DNA of 64,000 nucleotides from positions 186,001 through 250,000 of the forward strand of contig JAEKNX010000005.1 of NCBI GenBank assembly GCA_016839055.1, written 5' to 3'. The notes below the pieces were generated by a model. That model did no database searches. It worked only from the letters and a program-made list of their open reading frames with translations, and was not told the DNA's origin. Below are positions 1-8,233 of this stretch, piece after piece (the stretch's first letter is position 1; every line of letters starts with the position of its first letter). The stretch is from Spirochaetales bacterium (GTDB lineage Bacteria; Spirochaetota; Spirochaetia; UBA9216). A program made the translations under genes and the position numbers.

Positions 1-2
1 AA

Positions 3-1193
3 ATGAAGAAACTTTTAACCATCATGTTTGTGTTGCTGCTTACTGTCTCTTTTGCATGGGCAAAAGGAGATCAGGAAGTTTCTGACACTGAAAGCACCGG
101 CGTTGTTGCTACTGAATGGGAAATTCCATTCCTTAACTGTCTTACCGGTCCTATCGCAAGTATCGGCGAGTACCTGCAGTGGGGAGCAGAATACGCAGCT
201 GAGCAGATCAATGCTGCTGGTGGAATTTCAGGTGTACCTGTTAAGATAGTAAGAGTTGACACCGGAATGAGTCCTGAAAAGGGTACTGTCGAGATGTCAA
301 AGCTCGTTGCCGATGCTTTGGTAGTTATGGGTCCGGTTCCCGAACCTGTAATCATGGCAGCGGTTCCCATCGCTGTTGATGAGGGTCTCTACAGTTTTAC
401 TGCTACTACCTCCTTTGAGTATGCAGCAGAATACTTTCCATGGGCCATCTCTTGGTTCTCACCAACTGACGAAAAACTTCCGCCGATTGTAACCGCATGG
501 GCAGAGAAAGTTGAAGCCAAGAAAGTTGTACAGTTTGTAGAAAATTACGGCGCATGGCCCGGAATGGCTAGAGCCCACGTAATCGGCCTCGAAAAAGCTG
601 GTGTTACCGTCCTTGAAGACGTAGAAGTACCTACAGACGCTGTATCTCTCGGACCTCTTATTGTAAAAGCACTTGCTCAGAATCCTGATGCAATAGTTTT
701 TTCATGTAATGCCGAGAAAGTTGCCAAGATCATCATTGAGCTTAAGAACAGAGGCTGGGAAGACATGAACAAGATGCTTGTTTTCTCAAGTGCTGATGAC
801 GCGGCTCTTTACACAACCGGCGGCGACAAGATCAATGGTGTTATGATTTATAACTACAATGATCCTAACCTTGATACTGACAGGTGGAATGATTTTCGCC
901 AGGCTTTCAAGGATGATCATGAAGGCATCGAACCCTTCAGTCTTTCACCTAACTATTATGACGCAGTTTACATGATCAAACGAGCGATAGAAGAAACCGG
1001 TGTAACCGGTGATCCTAAAAAGCTTGCTGAAGAAAGAATTCTTATCAGAGATTTTTGTAACGACGTTAAAAACTTTGAAGGTCTCCAGTATGACTGGAGC
1101 AACAAGGGCGGATATCCTGCCGATAAACCTCTCTTCCTCTTTGAAATCCAGGGCGGAGAAAAGGTTCTTATAGCAAAGATTATTCCCGAATAG
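3..1193 (+). CDS. ABC transporter substrate-binding protein, Leu/Ile/Val (Peripla_BP_6) type
   Basis: A 396-residue periplasmic binding protein for an amino-acid or amide ABC importer. Residues 1-21 form a signal peptide (MKK, hydrophobic core, AWA cleavage region). The mature part has the class I fold signatures of LivJ-like proteins: an early GPIASIGEYLQWGAEYAAEQ-type segment, then NAAGGISG, and a central VVMGPVPEP loop. The specific ligand cannot be read from sequence. The ATG lies at the window edge, so its ribosome-binding site and any upstream transporter genes are not visible. A strong terminator follows, so this is the last gene of its transcript; partner permease and ATPase genes would lie upstream. 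Confidence 0.85.
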   Translation: MKKLLTIMFVLLLTVSFAWAKGDQEVSDTESTGVVATEWEIPFLNCLTGPIASIGEYLQWGAEYAAEQINAAGGISGVPVKIVRVDTGMSPEKGTVEMSKLVADALVVMGPVPEPVIMAAVPIAVDEGLYSFTATTSFEYAAEYFPWAISWFSPTDEKLPPIVTAWAEKVEAKKVVQFVENYGAWPGMARAHVIGLEKAGVTVLEDVEVPTDAVSLGPLIVKALAQNPDAIVFSCNAEKVAKIIIELKNRGWEDMNKMLVFSSADDAALYTTGGDKINGVMIYNYNDPNLDTDRWNDFRQAFKDDHEGIEPFSLSPNYYDAVYMIKRAIEETGVTGDPKKLAEERILIRDFCNDVKNFEGLQYDWSNKGGYPADKPLFLFEIQGGEKVLIAKIIPE

Positions 1194-1255
1194 GAATCGA
1201 CCATAAATGTAATGATGGTCAATCAGTGGGGCTCTGCCCCGCTGTTAATATATTG

Positions 1256-1292
1256 AGCCGCTGAAGGGGAACCCCGACAGCGGCTTTTTTTT
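1256..1292 (+). terminator. Rho-independent terminator after the binding-protein gene
   Basis: Perfect 8-bp stem AGCCGCTG/CAGCGGCT (1256-1263 with 1278-1285) closing on a GGGG/CCCC inner stem, followed by a run of eight T. It lies about 60 bases after the stop codon. Confidence 0.9.
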
Positions 1293-1296
1293 AATA

Positions 1297-1428
1297 TTAC
1301 CAGCCGCGGGGGGGCATGGCAGGGCAGCGTTTTAAGAGGATTTTAGAAAAACGTTTGCGAAGTTCCGGATTTATTTCTTCCTCTCCGAATATCTTCATAG
1401 TCTGTACATCTGTGAACCGCATCTTCAT
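1297..1428 (-). pseudogene. 43-codon reading frame, possible remnant
   Basis: An uninterrupted ATG-to-TAA frame of 43 codons reads MKMRFTDVQTMKIF at its start and is rich in charged residues. No ribosome-binding site precedes it and I recognise no family. It contains a copy (1408-1420) of the ATCCGTGAACCGC-like word also found twice near 13.8 kb. Chance or decayed coding sequence are both possible. Confidence 0.2.
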
Positions 1429-1489
1429 CAGTTTGAATTTTGATTCTGCTTATAATGACAACACAACGAACGATATTATGCACGCTCTA

Positions 1490-1716
1490 TTTTAAAGGTT
1501 TTTAGTAATTATAAAAAAAAAGCTCTCCCGCCCGGGGAGAACTTCTTTAATCTGAGGCTTAATTTCAAATTCTTTCTTAATCCAGGCTGCAATAAAAACC
1601 GCCGCATCTTTCTCATTGCCTCCGGTTTTAAGTCGGATGACCGAATTTATCTGTACGATCTTCTAAGTAAGAGCTGTCAGCTCATCCTTGTCGGCAGGAG
1701 ATAGAAGTTTTTCTTT
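1490..1716 (-). pseudogene. Degraded coding stretch beyond panE
   Basis: Directly after the panE stop the minus strand reads in one frame with a single in-frame TAG near 1661. The codons give protein-like sequence on both sides (LSPADKDELTALT, then KIVQINSVIRLKTGGNEKD and AAVFIAAWIKKEFE). There is no start codon. This looks like the C-terminal part of a decayed gene, but I do not recognise the family. With the 43-codon frame downstream, it accounts for the gap between the first gene and panE. Confidence 0.25.
1513..1540 (-). terminator. Minus-strand terminator downstream of panE
   Basis: Stem TCTCCC/GGGAGA (1524-1529 with 1535-1540) followed on the minus strand by a run of nine T (plus-strand A run 1513-1521). 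It would end the acetate kinase/peptidase/panE transcript. Confidence 0.7.
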
Positions 1717-1717
1717 A

Positions 1718-2650
1718 CTATCGCTTAGTATTCTTTCTTGCCAGGTCAATTGTTTTTACAAGGGCCGCAATGGTTTTATTTATGGGGACTGCAACACCGA
1801 GTCTATCGGCTTCCCGGACGATGGCGTTGTTTATAAAGTCTATCTCGGTAATGCTGCCGCGGTCGAAGTCTTGAAGCATGGAGGAACGGTTGAGGCCTGT
1901 TTTCTCTGCTACCGAATAAACAACTGAGAGAGGATCATCATAGGTTAGTTTTATACCACCCTTATCACAGACAGCGACAGCTTCGGCCACCAGGTCTTTC
2001 ATCATTTCTTTGGTTTCAGAGAAATCAAGCAGCTGGCCGTTCGTGAGTCCTGTAAGAGCCGTCAGGGCATTGATGCCGACGTTGATAACGAGTTTGCTCC
2101 ATACAAGGCTTTCAATATCATTCTCGGCCTCGGTCTCGAAACCTGCCTTTCGTAGCTCTTCGATGAAGGGTTTGAGCTTATCATTGTTTTTATCGGACAT
2201 ACAAAGGTGGGTAGGACCGTTTCCTGCGTGCCTAATATGGCCGGGACCGGCGAAGGTCGCGCCCTGTGATGTGACACCGGCAGCAGTATTAGACGCGCCG
2301 AAATGATTTTTAAGTATTTCTTCGTTGCCGAGTCCGTTCTGAAGCGTGAGGATAATAGTGTTTTCGCCCGCGAGGGCTTTGAAATTTGATGCAACTATAT
2401 CGGTGGCAGTCGATTTGACAAAAACGATGAATATGTCGGATCCTTTGACCGCTTCCGGCTTATCTGAGGCTGCGGGATTGACTATACTGACATCTCCGGT
2501 AGCAAGTGTTTCAATTTTTAGACCGTTGGTATTTACCGCCGCGACATGTTCTTTGTTAATATCATAAAGAACGACTTCATTTCCGCAGGCGGCAAGTTTT
2601 CCTCCAAAGAGGGATCCCATAGCTCCAGCGCCGATTATGGATATTTTCAT
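1718..2650 (-). CDS. panE: 2-dehydropantoate 2-reductase (ketopantoate reductase)
   Basis: A 310-residue PanE/ApbA family enzyme, normal family length, that reduces ketopantoate to pantoate with NADPH. The N-terminal Rossmann fingerprint IIGAGAMGSLFGGKL is at residues 4-18. The central LTLQNGLGN and the LVINVGINALTALTG segment, with the family's catalytic lysine in VWSKLVINVG, are typical of PanE. An AGGAG ribosome-binding site lies about 6 bases before the ATG. It is last in a minus-strand run after acetate kinase and the P1 peptidase. panB, the preceding pathway step, starts 2.6 kb away on the other strand, which supports the pantothenate assignment over other ApbA-fold reductases. Confidence 0.85.
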   Translation of the reverse strand: MKISIIGAGAMGSLFGGKLAACGNEVVLYDINKEHVAAVNTNGLKIETLATGDVSIVNPAASDKPEAVKGSDIFIVFVKSTATDIVASNFKALAGENTIILTLQNGLGNEEILKNHFGASNTAAGVTSQGATFAGPGHIRHAGNGPTHLCMSDKNNDKLKPFIEELRKAGFETEAENDIESLVWSKLVINVGINALTALTGLTNGQLLDFSETKEMMKDLVAEAVAVCDKGGIKLTYDDPLSVVYSVAEKTGLNRSSMLQDFDRGSITEIDFINNAIVREADRLGVAVPINKTIAALVKTIDLARKNTKR

Positions 2651-2668
2651 TAAGTACTCCTATAAAAT

Positions 2669-2758
2669 CCCGCCATCCGTGGCGGGTTGATGAATGGAAG
2701 TTTGGAAGCAAAGCTTCCAAACTTCATGATACAATTGAATATGGATGTTCAATTGTAT
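2669..2758. repeat. Three consecutive perfect hairpins between peptidase gene and panE
   Basis: Inverted repeats: CCCGCC/GGCGGG (2669-2686), a 13-bp stem (2697-2709 with 2713-2725, 3-nt loop) and an 11-bp stem (2729-2739 with 2748-2758, 8-nt loop). None is followed by a T run, so they look like mRNA processing or stability structures in the intercistronic gap rather than terminators. Confidence 0.7.
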
Positions 2759-2771
2759 TACTCCTGTCTAA

Positions 2772-3725
2772 TTATTCTCCGGCGTAGCCGGGTACTCCAT
2801 ATGCTGTTTTGGCAGCTTTAATTCCTGCTATAATTGCCATTGACATAACTTCAGCGGCCATGCTTCCAATAACTGTTAAATCGGCTTCAATATCACCTGT
2901 TGACATACAGAATACTGAGTCGCCGTCATACATTGTATGAATTGGGTTGATGGCCCTCGCATAACCGTCGTGAGTCATTTTCGCGACCTTTGTTGCCTGT
3001 GGTTTTGTCAGGCGTGCGTTAGTGGCAATTACACCAATAGTTGTGTTGCTCTTTATAGGATTTATCCCGTTTAGAGACTGTTTGAGATAGCTTAGCGTTC
3101 CCTGGAACTCGGAGCCTTCTTCGGGCCTGGTTCCCGCTATGATTTTGCCGGTTTTCTCGTCGATGATATCTCCAAAACAGTTGACGGCAACAATGGCGCC
3201 GAGAACTACATCGCCGACGGTTAGGCTTGCGGTTCCGATTCCGCCCTTCATTAGGCCGGCAGGTCCCCGTCCTTTTCCAATTGTAGCGCCGGTGCCGGCA
3301 CCAACGTTGCCCATCGAGCATTCAGTGGCTGTAGCGTTTAGACATGCCTGGTAGCCCATCTCAGCATCAGGCCGAATAGAGTAACTTGCAATTGGAAGGT
3401 CGAAAAGGACAGCGCCTGGAACAATAGGTACAATGCCCACTCCCACATCGAGGCCTTTACCGTTTTCTTCACACCAGCGCATTACACCGTCGGCGCCGGC
3501 TAGTCCGTAGGCGCTTCCGCCTCCCAGGTAAACGGCATTAATTGTTTGAACGAGGTTTATTGGGTTAAGGGCATCCGTTTCCCGGGTTCCGGGTCCGCCG
3601 CCCGCGACATCAACACCGGCTGCTGCAGGCTCTACAGCGATAATTACTGTGCAACCGGTTCCGCCTTCGGTATTTTGAGCATGGCCTACAAGTATTCCAG
3701 GTACATCACAAATTGAATTTATCAT
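2772..3725 (-). CDS. P1-family peptidase (DmpA/NylC-like Ntn hydrolase)
   Basis: A 317-residue member of the S58/P1 family of self-cleaving N-terminal-nucleophile hydrolases, which act on D- or beta-aminopeptides or cyclic amides. The predicted autocleavage site is Asn227-Thr228 in SNTTIGVIATNA, matching the NTT/GNS junction of the family and giving large and small subunits. Other family segments are IVGHAQNTEGGTGCTVI near the start and the glycine-rich GGGSAYGLAGADG at 68-80. An AGGAG lies 6 bases before the ATG. There is no signal peptide, so it acts in the cytoplasm. The natural substrate is unknown. It sits 15 bases after acetate kinase in the same operon. Confidence 0.8.
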   Translation of the reverse strand: MINSICDVPGILVGHAQNTEGGTGCTVIIAVEPAAAGVDVAGGGPGTRETDALNPINLVQTINAVYLGGGSAYGLAGADGVMRWCEENGKGLDVGVGIVPIVPGAVLFDLPIASYSIRPDAEMGYQACLNATATECSMGNVGAGTGATIGKGRGPAGLMKGGIGTASLTVGDVVLGAIVAVNCFGDIIDEKTGKIIAGTRPEEGSEFQGTLSYLKQSLNGINPIKSNTTIGVIATNARLTKPQATKVAKMTHDGYARAINPIHTMYDGDSVFCMSTGDIEADLTVIGSMAAEVMSMAIIAGIKAAKTAYGVPGYAGE

Positions 3726-3740
3726 ATTTTCTCCTAAGTA

Positions 3741-4940
3741 TTACTGCTGGTTAACCAGCATGTTGGTTTCCATTGCAATCATCAGCTCCTCATCCGTAGG
3801 AAGGGTGAGAACCTTAACCCGGGAATCGGCGGCTGATATTATTGCCTCTCCCCTGCTGTTTTCATTTAAGTTTTTATCTAATTCTATTCCAAGAACCTCG
3901 AGTCCGTCGCAGATCATTTGCCTTATCAGGCTTGAGTTTTCTCCGATTCCGGCAGTAAAAATAAGAGCGTCCATCCTTCCGCGAAGAGAGGCGGCAAGAG
4001 CACAGACATAACGCCTGATTGATCTTGAAAAAATGTTCAGGGCCAGGACTGCTCGTTCATTGCCGGTTCTGGAACTGCTGATAATATCACGGATATCGCT
4101 TGAAATGCCGCTTATTCCCAGAAGTCCGGATTTTTTATAGATTAGCTCTTTAACCTCTTCAGGCGTCATCCCCTCACGCATGATTAGCTGAAGAATTATT
4201 TCAGGGTCTACGTCTCCGGACCTCGTTCCCATAGGTACTCCGCACACCGTGCCGTAACCCACTGAGGTATCTACTCCGACGCATCCGATTGATGCGGCAA
4301 GTGATACTCCTCCGCCTATGTGACAGCTTACAGCACGAAAGTCGTCACGATGTGCGCCGCAGAGCTTGGCGGCCCTTATATTTACGTATTGGTGTGATGC
4401 TCCGTGAAATCCGAACTTGCGGTATCCCCAATTCTCATAGCAGCCGTAGTCGAGGGCGTAGAGATAGGCTTCTTTTTCCATTCCGCTATAGTATGCAGTA
4501 TCGAATGAAACAGTATGCGGGATATCCGGAAGCAGTTCACGTACGGCCCTTATTCCAAGAAGGCCGGCCGGATTATGAAGGGGCGCGAGGCCTACGTTAT
4601 CCTCAATTTTTTTCTCTACCTCTGAAGTAATAAGCTCGGGTTTTGTAAGAGTAGATCCGCCGTGAACAATTCGGTGGCCTACTGCGTTAATTTCAGAAAG
4701 ACTGTCGAGAACCCCTGTTTTCGGAGCTGTTACCTGTTTCAGCGCGATATCGATTGCTGTTTTATGGTCGGGAATTGAGGTGTTGATACTGATTTCTTCA
4801 TTTTTATCAGCCTGAAAGGAGACGGCCCCATCTATGCCTATTCTTTCTACCAAACCTTTACAAAGGGTACGTTTAGTTTTCATATCAAAGATCTGAAACT
4901 TCATTGAAGTGCTTCCGCTGTTAATTACAAGAATGTTCAA
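3741..4940 (-). CDS. ackA: Acetate kinase
   Basis: A 399-residue ASKHA-fold kinase converting acetyl phosphate and ADP to acetate and ATP. Signatures in order: NILVINSGSTSMKFQ at the N terminus (phosphate loop), AVGHRIVHGG, SFDTAYY, HGASHQYV, CHIGGGVSLA, and GTRSGDVDP near the middle. Propionate or butyrate use cannot be excluded. The start is a TTG at 4938-4940 with GGAGG seven bases upstream; no ATG fits the conserved N terminus better. No phosphotransacetylase gene is adjacent. It is first in the minus-strand operon with the P1 peptidase and panE. Confidence 0.9.
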   Translation of the reverse strand: MNILVINSGSTSMKFQIFDMKTKRTLCKGLVERIGIDGAVSFQADKNEEISINTSIPDHKTAIDIALKQVTAPKTGVLDSLSEINAVGHRIVHGGSTLTKPELITSEVEKKIEDNVGLAPLHNPAGLLGIRAVRELLPDIPHTVSFDTAYYSGMEKEAYLYALDYGCYENWGYRKFGFHGASHQYVNIRAAKLCGAHRDDFRAVSCHIGGGVSLAASIGCVGVDTSVGYGTVCGVPMGTRSGDVDPEIILQLIMREGMTPEEVKELIYKKSGLLGISGISSDIRDIISSSRTGNERAVLALNIFSRSIRRYVCALAASLRGRMDALIFTAGIGENSSLIRQMICDGLEVLGIELDKNLNENSRGEAIISAADSRVKVLTLPTDEELMIAMETNMLVNQQ

Positions 4941-5239
4941 TAAACGCCTCCGGATGATAGTAATTTATTTTAGCTGTATATCTTTGTCAACAGAACAAAA
5001 TATGATTCTTTATATTGTTAAAATATCAGAAAATAGGTTATAGTAATAGCGTCTAAATTGATATATACTGAGCTTGTTCCAAAAATAGTTAATTTGAAAC
5101 AAACTCATGAAGTGTTTTGATGACATTAAAGTTGCTTATAATGCAACTCCGTCGTTAAAAAACTTCTTCAGTCTATAAAGAGAAAATAATAAATATTATT
5201 ATTTCTTTATTAGCCAAAACAATTTTACAGGAGAAATAA
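4941..5239. promoter_or_regulatory. Divergent ackA/panB intergenic region with a candidate panB promoter
   Basis: AT-rich 299-base divergent gap. A consensus -10 box TATAAT lies at 5137-5142 with a weak -35 TTTTGA at 5115-5120 (16-base spacer) pointing to panB, which would leave an untranslated leader of about 90 bases. I see no convincing operator or riboswitch and no gene. Confidence 0.35.
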
Positions 5240-6106
5240 ATGAGTTCACATCCCGAAGCAACAAAAAAACTTCTATCAGCCGATCTTCAGAAGATGAAGG
5301 ACAACGGCGAAAAAATCTCAATGATTACAGCTTATTCCTACCCACAGGGTCTCATTGTTGATGAAGCAGGCATCGATATTATTCTTGTAGGTGATTCACT
5401 TGGAATGGTAGAGCTTGGTTATCAGGACACAGTTCCGGTAACAATGGACGAAATGCTGATGCACACCAAGGCTGTGGTAAGGGCAGTAAAGAGAGCGCAC
5501 ATTGTCGGCGACCTTCCTTTCATGTCCTACAATATTTCAACTGAGCAGGCTGTTACAAATGCAGGTATTCTCTATAAAGACGGTGGTTCCGACTCCGTTA
5601 AGTTTGAAGGCGGACAGGATTACGCCAGCGTTGCAGGTGCAATTACCCGCGCAGGAATCCCATTTTTCGCACACATCGGCCTCACACCTCAGACAGCTGC
5701 CATGATGGGCGGGTTTAAGGTTCAGGGCAAGTCACTTGACGATGCAAAGGCTGTTCTCGATGATGCTCTTGCAATGCAGGATGCCGGTGCCTTCGCCGTC
5801 ATTCTCGAAGCTATTCCCCAGCAGCTTGCTGCTATCATTACTGAAAAACTCACAATTCCTACTGTCGGTATCGGCGGCGGACCTGATTGTGCAGGCCAGG
5901 TACTGGTTCTTCATGACATGCTCGGACTCTTTCAGAGATTTACTCCGAAGTTTGTTAAGGTTTATGCTGATATGTACACAGCTCAGTGTAATGCTGTTAA
6001 AGAATTTGTCTCAGACGTTAAAGAAGTTAAGTTTCCGGCTGCCGAGCACAGCTTCAATATGAAGGCTGACGCGGTTGAAGAACTGAAGAAAGCTCTGGGA
6101 CTTTAA
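5240..6106 (+). CDS. panB: 3-methyl-2-oxobutanoate hydroxymethyltransferase
   Basis: A 288-residue PanB that transfers a hydroxymethyl group from 5,10-methylene-tetrahydrofolate to ketoisovalerate, the first committed step of pantothenate synthesis. Clear family motifs: MITAYSYPQ, the metal-binding GDSLGMVELGY, TVPVTMDEMLMHTKAV, SVKFEGG, and FAHIGLTPQ. An AGGAG lies 7 bases before the ATG. The stop is separated from folD by a single base, so the two are certainly co-transcribed. This fits chemically: FolD handles the folate one-carbon pool that PanB draws from. Cytoplasmic. Confidence 0.95.
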   Translation: MSSHPEATKKLLSADLQKMKDNGEKISMITAYSYPQGLIVDEAGIDIILVGDSLGMVELGYQDTVPVTMDEMLMHTKAVVRAVKRAHIVGDLPFMSYNISTEQAVTNAGILYKDGGSDSVKFEGGQDYASVAGAITRAGIPFFAHIGLTPQTAAMMGGFKVQGKSLDDAKAVLDDALAMQDAGAFAVILEAIPQQLAAIITEKLTIPTVGIGGGPDCAGQVLVLHDMLGLFQRFTPKFVKVYADMYTAQCNAVKEFVSDVKEVKFPAAEHSFNMKADAVEELKKALGL

Positions 6107-6107
6107 G

Positions 6108-7016
6108 ATGTCCGCGACTCTTATCAATGGTTCGGTGATTCGGGAAGAAATTCTTTCCGAACTCCGGGCCGAGACAGAGAAGCTGAAGGCTGAGTACGGA
6201 AAGGTACCCGGCCTGGTTACGATTCTCGTCGGTGAGAATCCGGCCTCGATGTCTTACGTCACTTTAAAGATCAAGACGGCCCAAAGCCTCGGTTATAACG
6301 AGGTTCAGGACAGTCGGCCGCCTGATATGAGTGAGGAGGATCTGCTTTCCCTCATTGATAGGTATAATAAGGATGATTCGATCAACGGCATCCTCGTGCA
6401 GCTTCCGCTGCCGAAACACATCGATGAGAAGAAAGTTCTTAACGCCATTGACCCGGACAAGGACGTCGATGGTTTTCATCCTGTGAATGTAGGCCGGCTT
6501 ATGATTGGCGGAGACGAGGTTAAGTTTCCTCCCTGTACGCCTGCAGCCATTCAGGAGATGATTATCCGGGCCGGAGTAGAGACAAAAGGTGCCGAAGTCG
6601 TGGTTGTAGGGCGGTCGAACATTGTTGGAAAGCCTATCGCGATCATGATGATGCAGAAGGGGCCGGGGGCTAATGCCACGGTAACCGTTGTACATACCGG
6701 ATCTAAGAATCTTGATGCGCATTGTCTGCGTGCCGACATTCTCATTGTTGCTGCCGGTGTTCCGGGGCTTGTTAAGCCTGAGTGGATTAAACCGGGGGCT
6801 TGCGTCATCGACGTAGGCGTGAACCGCATTGGTGAGAAGATAAGCAAGAAAACCGGTAAGACTATTGCAATCCTAAGCGGTGATGTTGACTTCGAGCCGG
6901 CTTGCGAGAGGGCGGGGTTTATTACTCCTGTTCCCGGCGGGGTCGGTCCAATGACCATCACAATGCTTATGAAGAATACGCTTAAGTCTTTCAAGTACAG
7001 CCTCGGACTTCTCTAA
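6108..7016 (+). CDS. folD: Methylenetetrahydrofolate dehydrogenase / methenyltetrahydrofolate cyclohydrolase
   Basis: A 302-residue bifunctional FolD interconverting 5,10-methylene-, methenyl- and 10-formyl-tetrahydrofolate. Visible signatures: SYVTLKIKTAQSLGY with the catalytic lysine of the cyclohydrolase site, the substrate strip GILVQLPLPKHID followed by DKDVDGFHPVN, the nucleotide-binding VVVGRSNIVGKP, and the C-terminal PGGVGPMTITMLM. Normal length. The start overlaps the panB translation stop region (one-base gap), implying translational coupling. A Rho-independent terminator follows within 30 bases, closing the panB-folD operon. Confidence 0.95.
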   Translation: MSATLINGSVIREEILSELRAETEKLKAEYGKVPGLVTILVGENPASMSYVTLKIKTAQSLGYNEVQDSRPPDMSEEDLLSLIDRYNKDDSINGILVQLPLPKHIDEKKVLNAIDPDKDVDGFHPVNVGRLMIGGDEVKFPPCTPAAIQEMIIRAGVETKGAEVVVVGRSNIVGKPIAIMMMQKGPGANATVTVVHTGSKNLDAHCLRADILIVAAGVPGLVKPEWIKPGACVIDVGVNRIGEKISKKTGKTIAILSGDVDFEPACERAGFITPVPGGVGPMTITMLMKNTLKSFKYSLGLL

Positions 7017-7044
7017 GTCTGAGGGTTTATCGATCTCAAATTAC

Positions 7045-7069
7045 AGCCGGGGGAGACTCCGGCTTTTTT
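7045..7069 (+). terminator. Terminator after folD
   Basis: Stem AGCCGG/CCGGCT (7045-7050 with 7059-7064) followed by six T. Confidence 0.85.
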
Positions 7070-7212
7070 GTAGGACAGAAAATAGTAGTTTTATTAAATC
7101 GAATTAAATAAATCGATGAAACTGTTAAAAAGTAAAAAGTTTCATTATCGAGAAGAAATGCCAAATGCTTATATCTGTTCTCGAGGCTCTTAATACGGTT
7201 GTCATCTGTTGA

Positions 7213-7578
7213 AAAAGAAGACTCCCTTCTGATGCACAATTAGACAATACATCTCCTTTAAGCCTCAGGGAGGATTTTAATAATGCGGTCAGACTCGGGG
7301 CTACCGAGATATCTACTTATCCCTTTATTTCATTCTCCTATACAAATAAAAAGTATCCTTCCATAGGCAGAAGGCTTCAGAAAAAACTTTTATCTGTCCT
7401 GGAAGATTCAGCCGAAGAGAATGGATGGAAGCGGACGAGCATCTGGACCTTTGCCAAGGAGGGTAGTGATAAATACTCTTCCATAACAAGAGAAAATTTT
7501 ATAGGCTTCGGTCCCAGCACTACTTCACTGCTAAAGGATGCGTTTAAAATAGATACCTTCTCTATGAGGAATATATAA
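7213..7578 (+). pseudogene. C-terminal remnant of a HemN-like radical SAM protein
   Basis: The plus strand reads about 120 codons without a start. The translation carries ATEISTYPFISFSYTNKKY, NFIGFGPSTTSLL and FKIDTFSM, the pattern of the middle and C-terminal part of coproporphyrinogen-III-oxidase-like (HemN/HemW) radical SAM proteins. The radical SAM CxxxCxxC region is absent. The same frame continues upstream of an in-frame TGA at 7210-7212 with less clear similarity. I read this as a truncated, decayed gene filling most of the 690-base gap between folD and the YhcH gene. The remaining bases (7579-7704) hold no recognisable gene. Confidence 0.6.
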
Positions 7579-7704
7579 AACAGTGGAAAGCCTGTACCCT
7601 GGTAAGCAGCCTATAGGAGGCTGTACCTGCAGCAGGCTCTGCTATAAGATTGAGTTTAGGAATTTGGCGGGCATTATTAACGAAATAATTGGGGAGGAGA
7701 TTGT

Positions 7705-8175
7705 ATGATATTTGGTCACGTTAACAAATTAAATGACATCAGCCTGTATCCGGAGCTTATCAGGAAGGGGCTGAGGTATTTAGCCGATACGGATTTCAGT
7801 AGAGTAAAGGCTGGAACCTATGAGCTTGATGGGGAAAATATGTACGCCATGGTTCAGGAGATTGAAACCGATGAGGTCGAAAATAGGCGACCAGAGTCGC
7901 ATGTCGAGTATGTGGATATTCAGTACCTGATATTGGGGGCGGAAAGAATAGGCTACGCTTCGGTTTGTGAGGGTTCGGTCGTTACCGAAGACTTAAGACC
8001 TGAGAAGGATGTTATCTTCTATGAGGCGCCAAAGAAGGAGACTATGCTGGATTTTGATGAAGGCAGTTTTGCTGTCTTTTTCCCCTCCGATATTCACAGG
8101 CCGGGATGTCTGTCCGGCAGGAAATCCAAGATTAGAAAGGTAGTTATCAAGATAAAATACGATATGATAGGCTGA
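7705..8175 (+). CDS. YhcH/YjgK/YiaL-family protein
   Basis: A 156-residue single-domain beta-barrel protein of the YhcH/YjgK/YiaL (EbgC-like) family, implicated in metabolism of sugar or sialic-acid derivatives. Diagnostic parts are HVEYVDIQYLILGAERIGYA and FFPSDIHRPGC, which include the metal-binding Glu/His/His residues expected in the cupin-like pocket. GGAGGAGATTGT precedes the ATG with good spacing. No sugar kinase or transporter is adjacent, so the substrate is open. The alpha-L-fucosidase 3.5 kb away is the nearest carbohydrate gene. Confidence 0.8.
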   Translation: MIFGHVNKLNDISLYPELIRKGLRYLADTDFSRVKAGTYELDGENMYAMVQEIETDEVENRRPESHVEYVDIQYLILGAERIGYASVCEGSVVTEDLRPEKDVIFYEAPKKETMLDFDEGSFAVFFPSDIHRPGCLSGRKSKIRKVVIKIKYDMIG

Positions 8176-8233
8176 GCCCCGAATGATGGCCGGGTGATCC
8201 CGGCAGTTGAGAAAATTCATACTGTTAACTTGA

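Noticed and set aside
4289-4630. 113-codon plus-strand frame inside acetate kinase
   Set aside because: It lies antisense to ackA, has no ribosome-binding site and no protein-like motifs; it is a shadow of the real gene.
5117-5142. TTGATG as -35 box for the TATAAT upstream of panB
   Set aside because: The spacing would be only 14 bases; TTTTGA with a 16-base spacer is more plausible, though weaker in sequence.
6264-6994. Two minus-strand frames of about 150 codons over folD
   Set aside because: folD is unmistakable on the plus strand; the reverse frames overlap it completely and resemble nothing.
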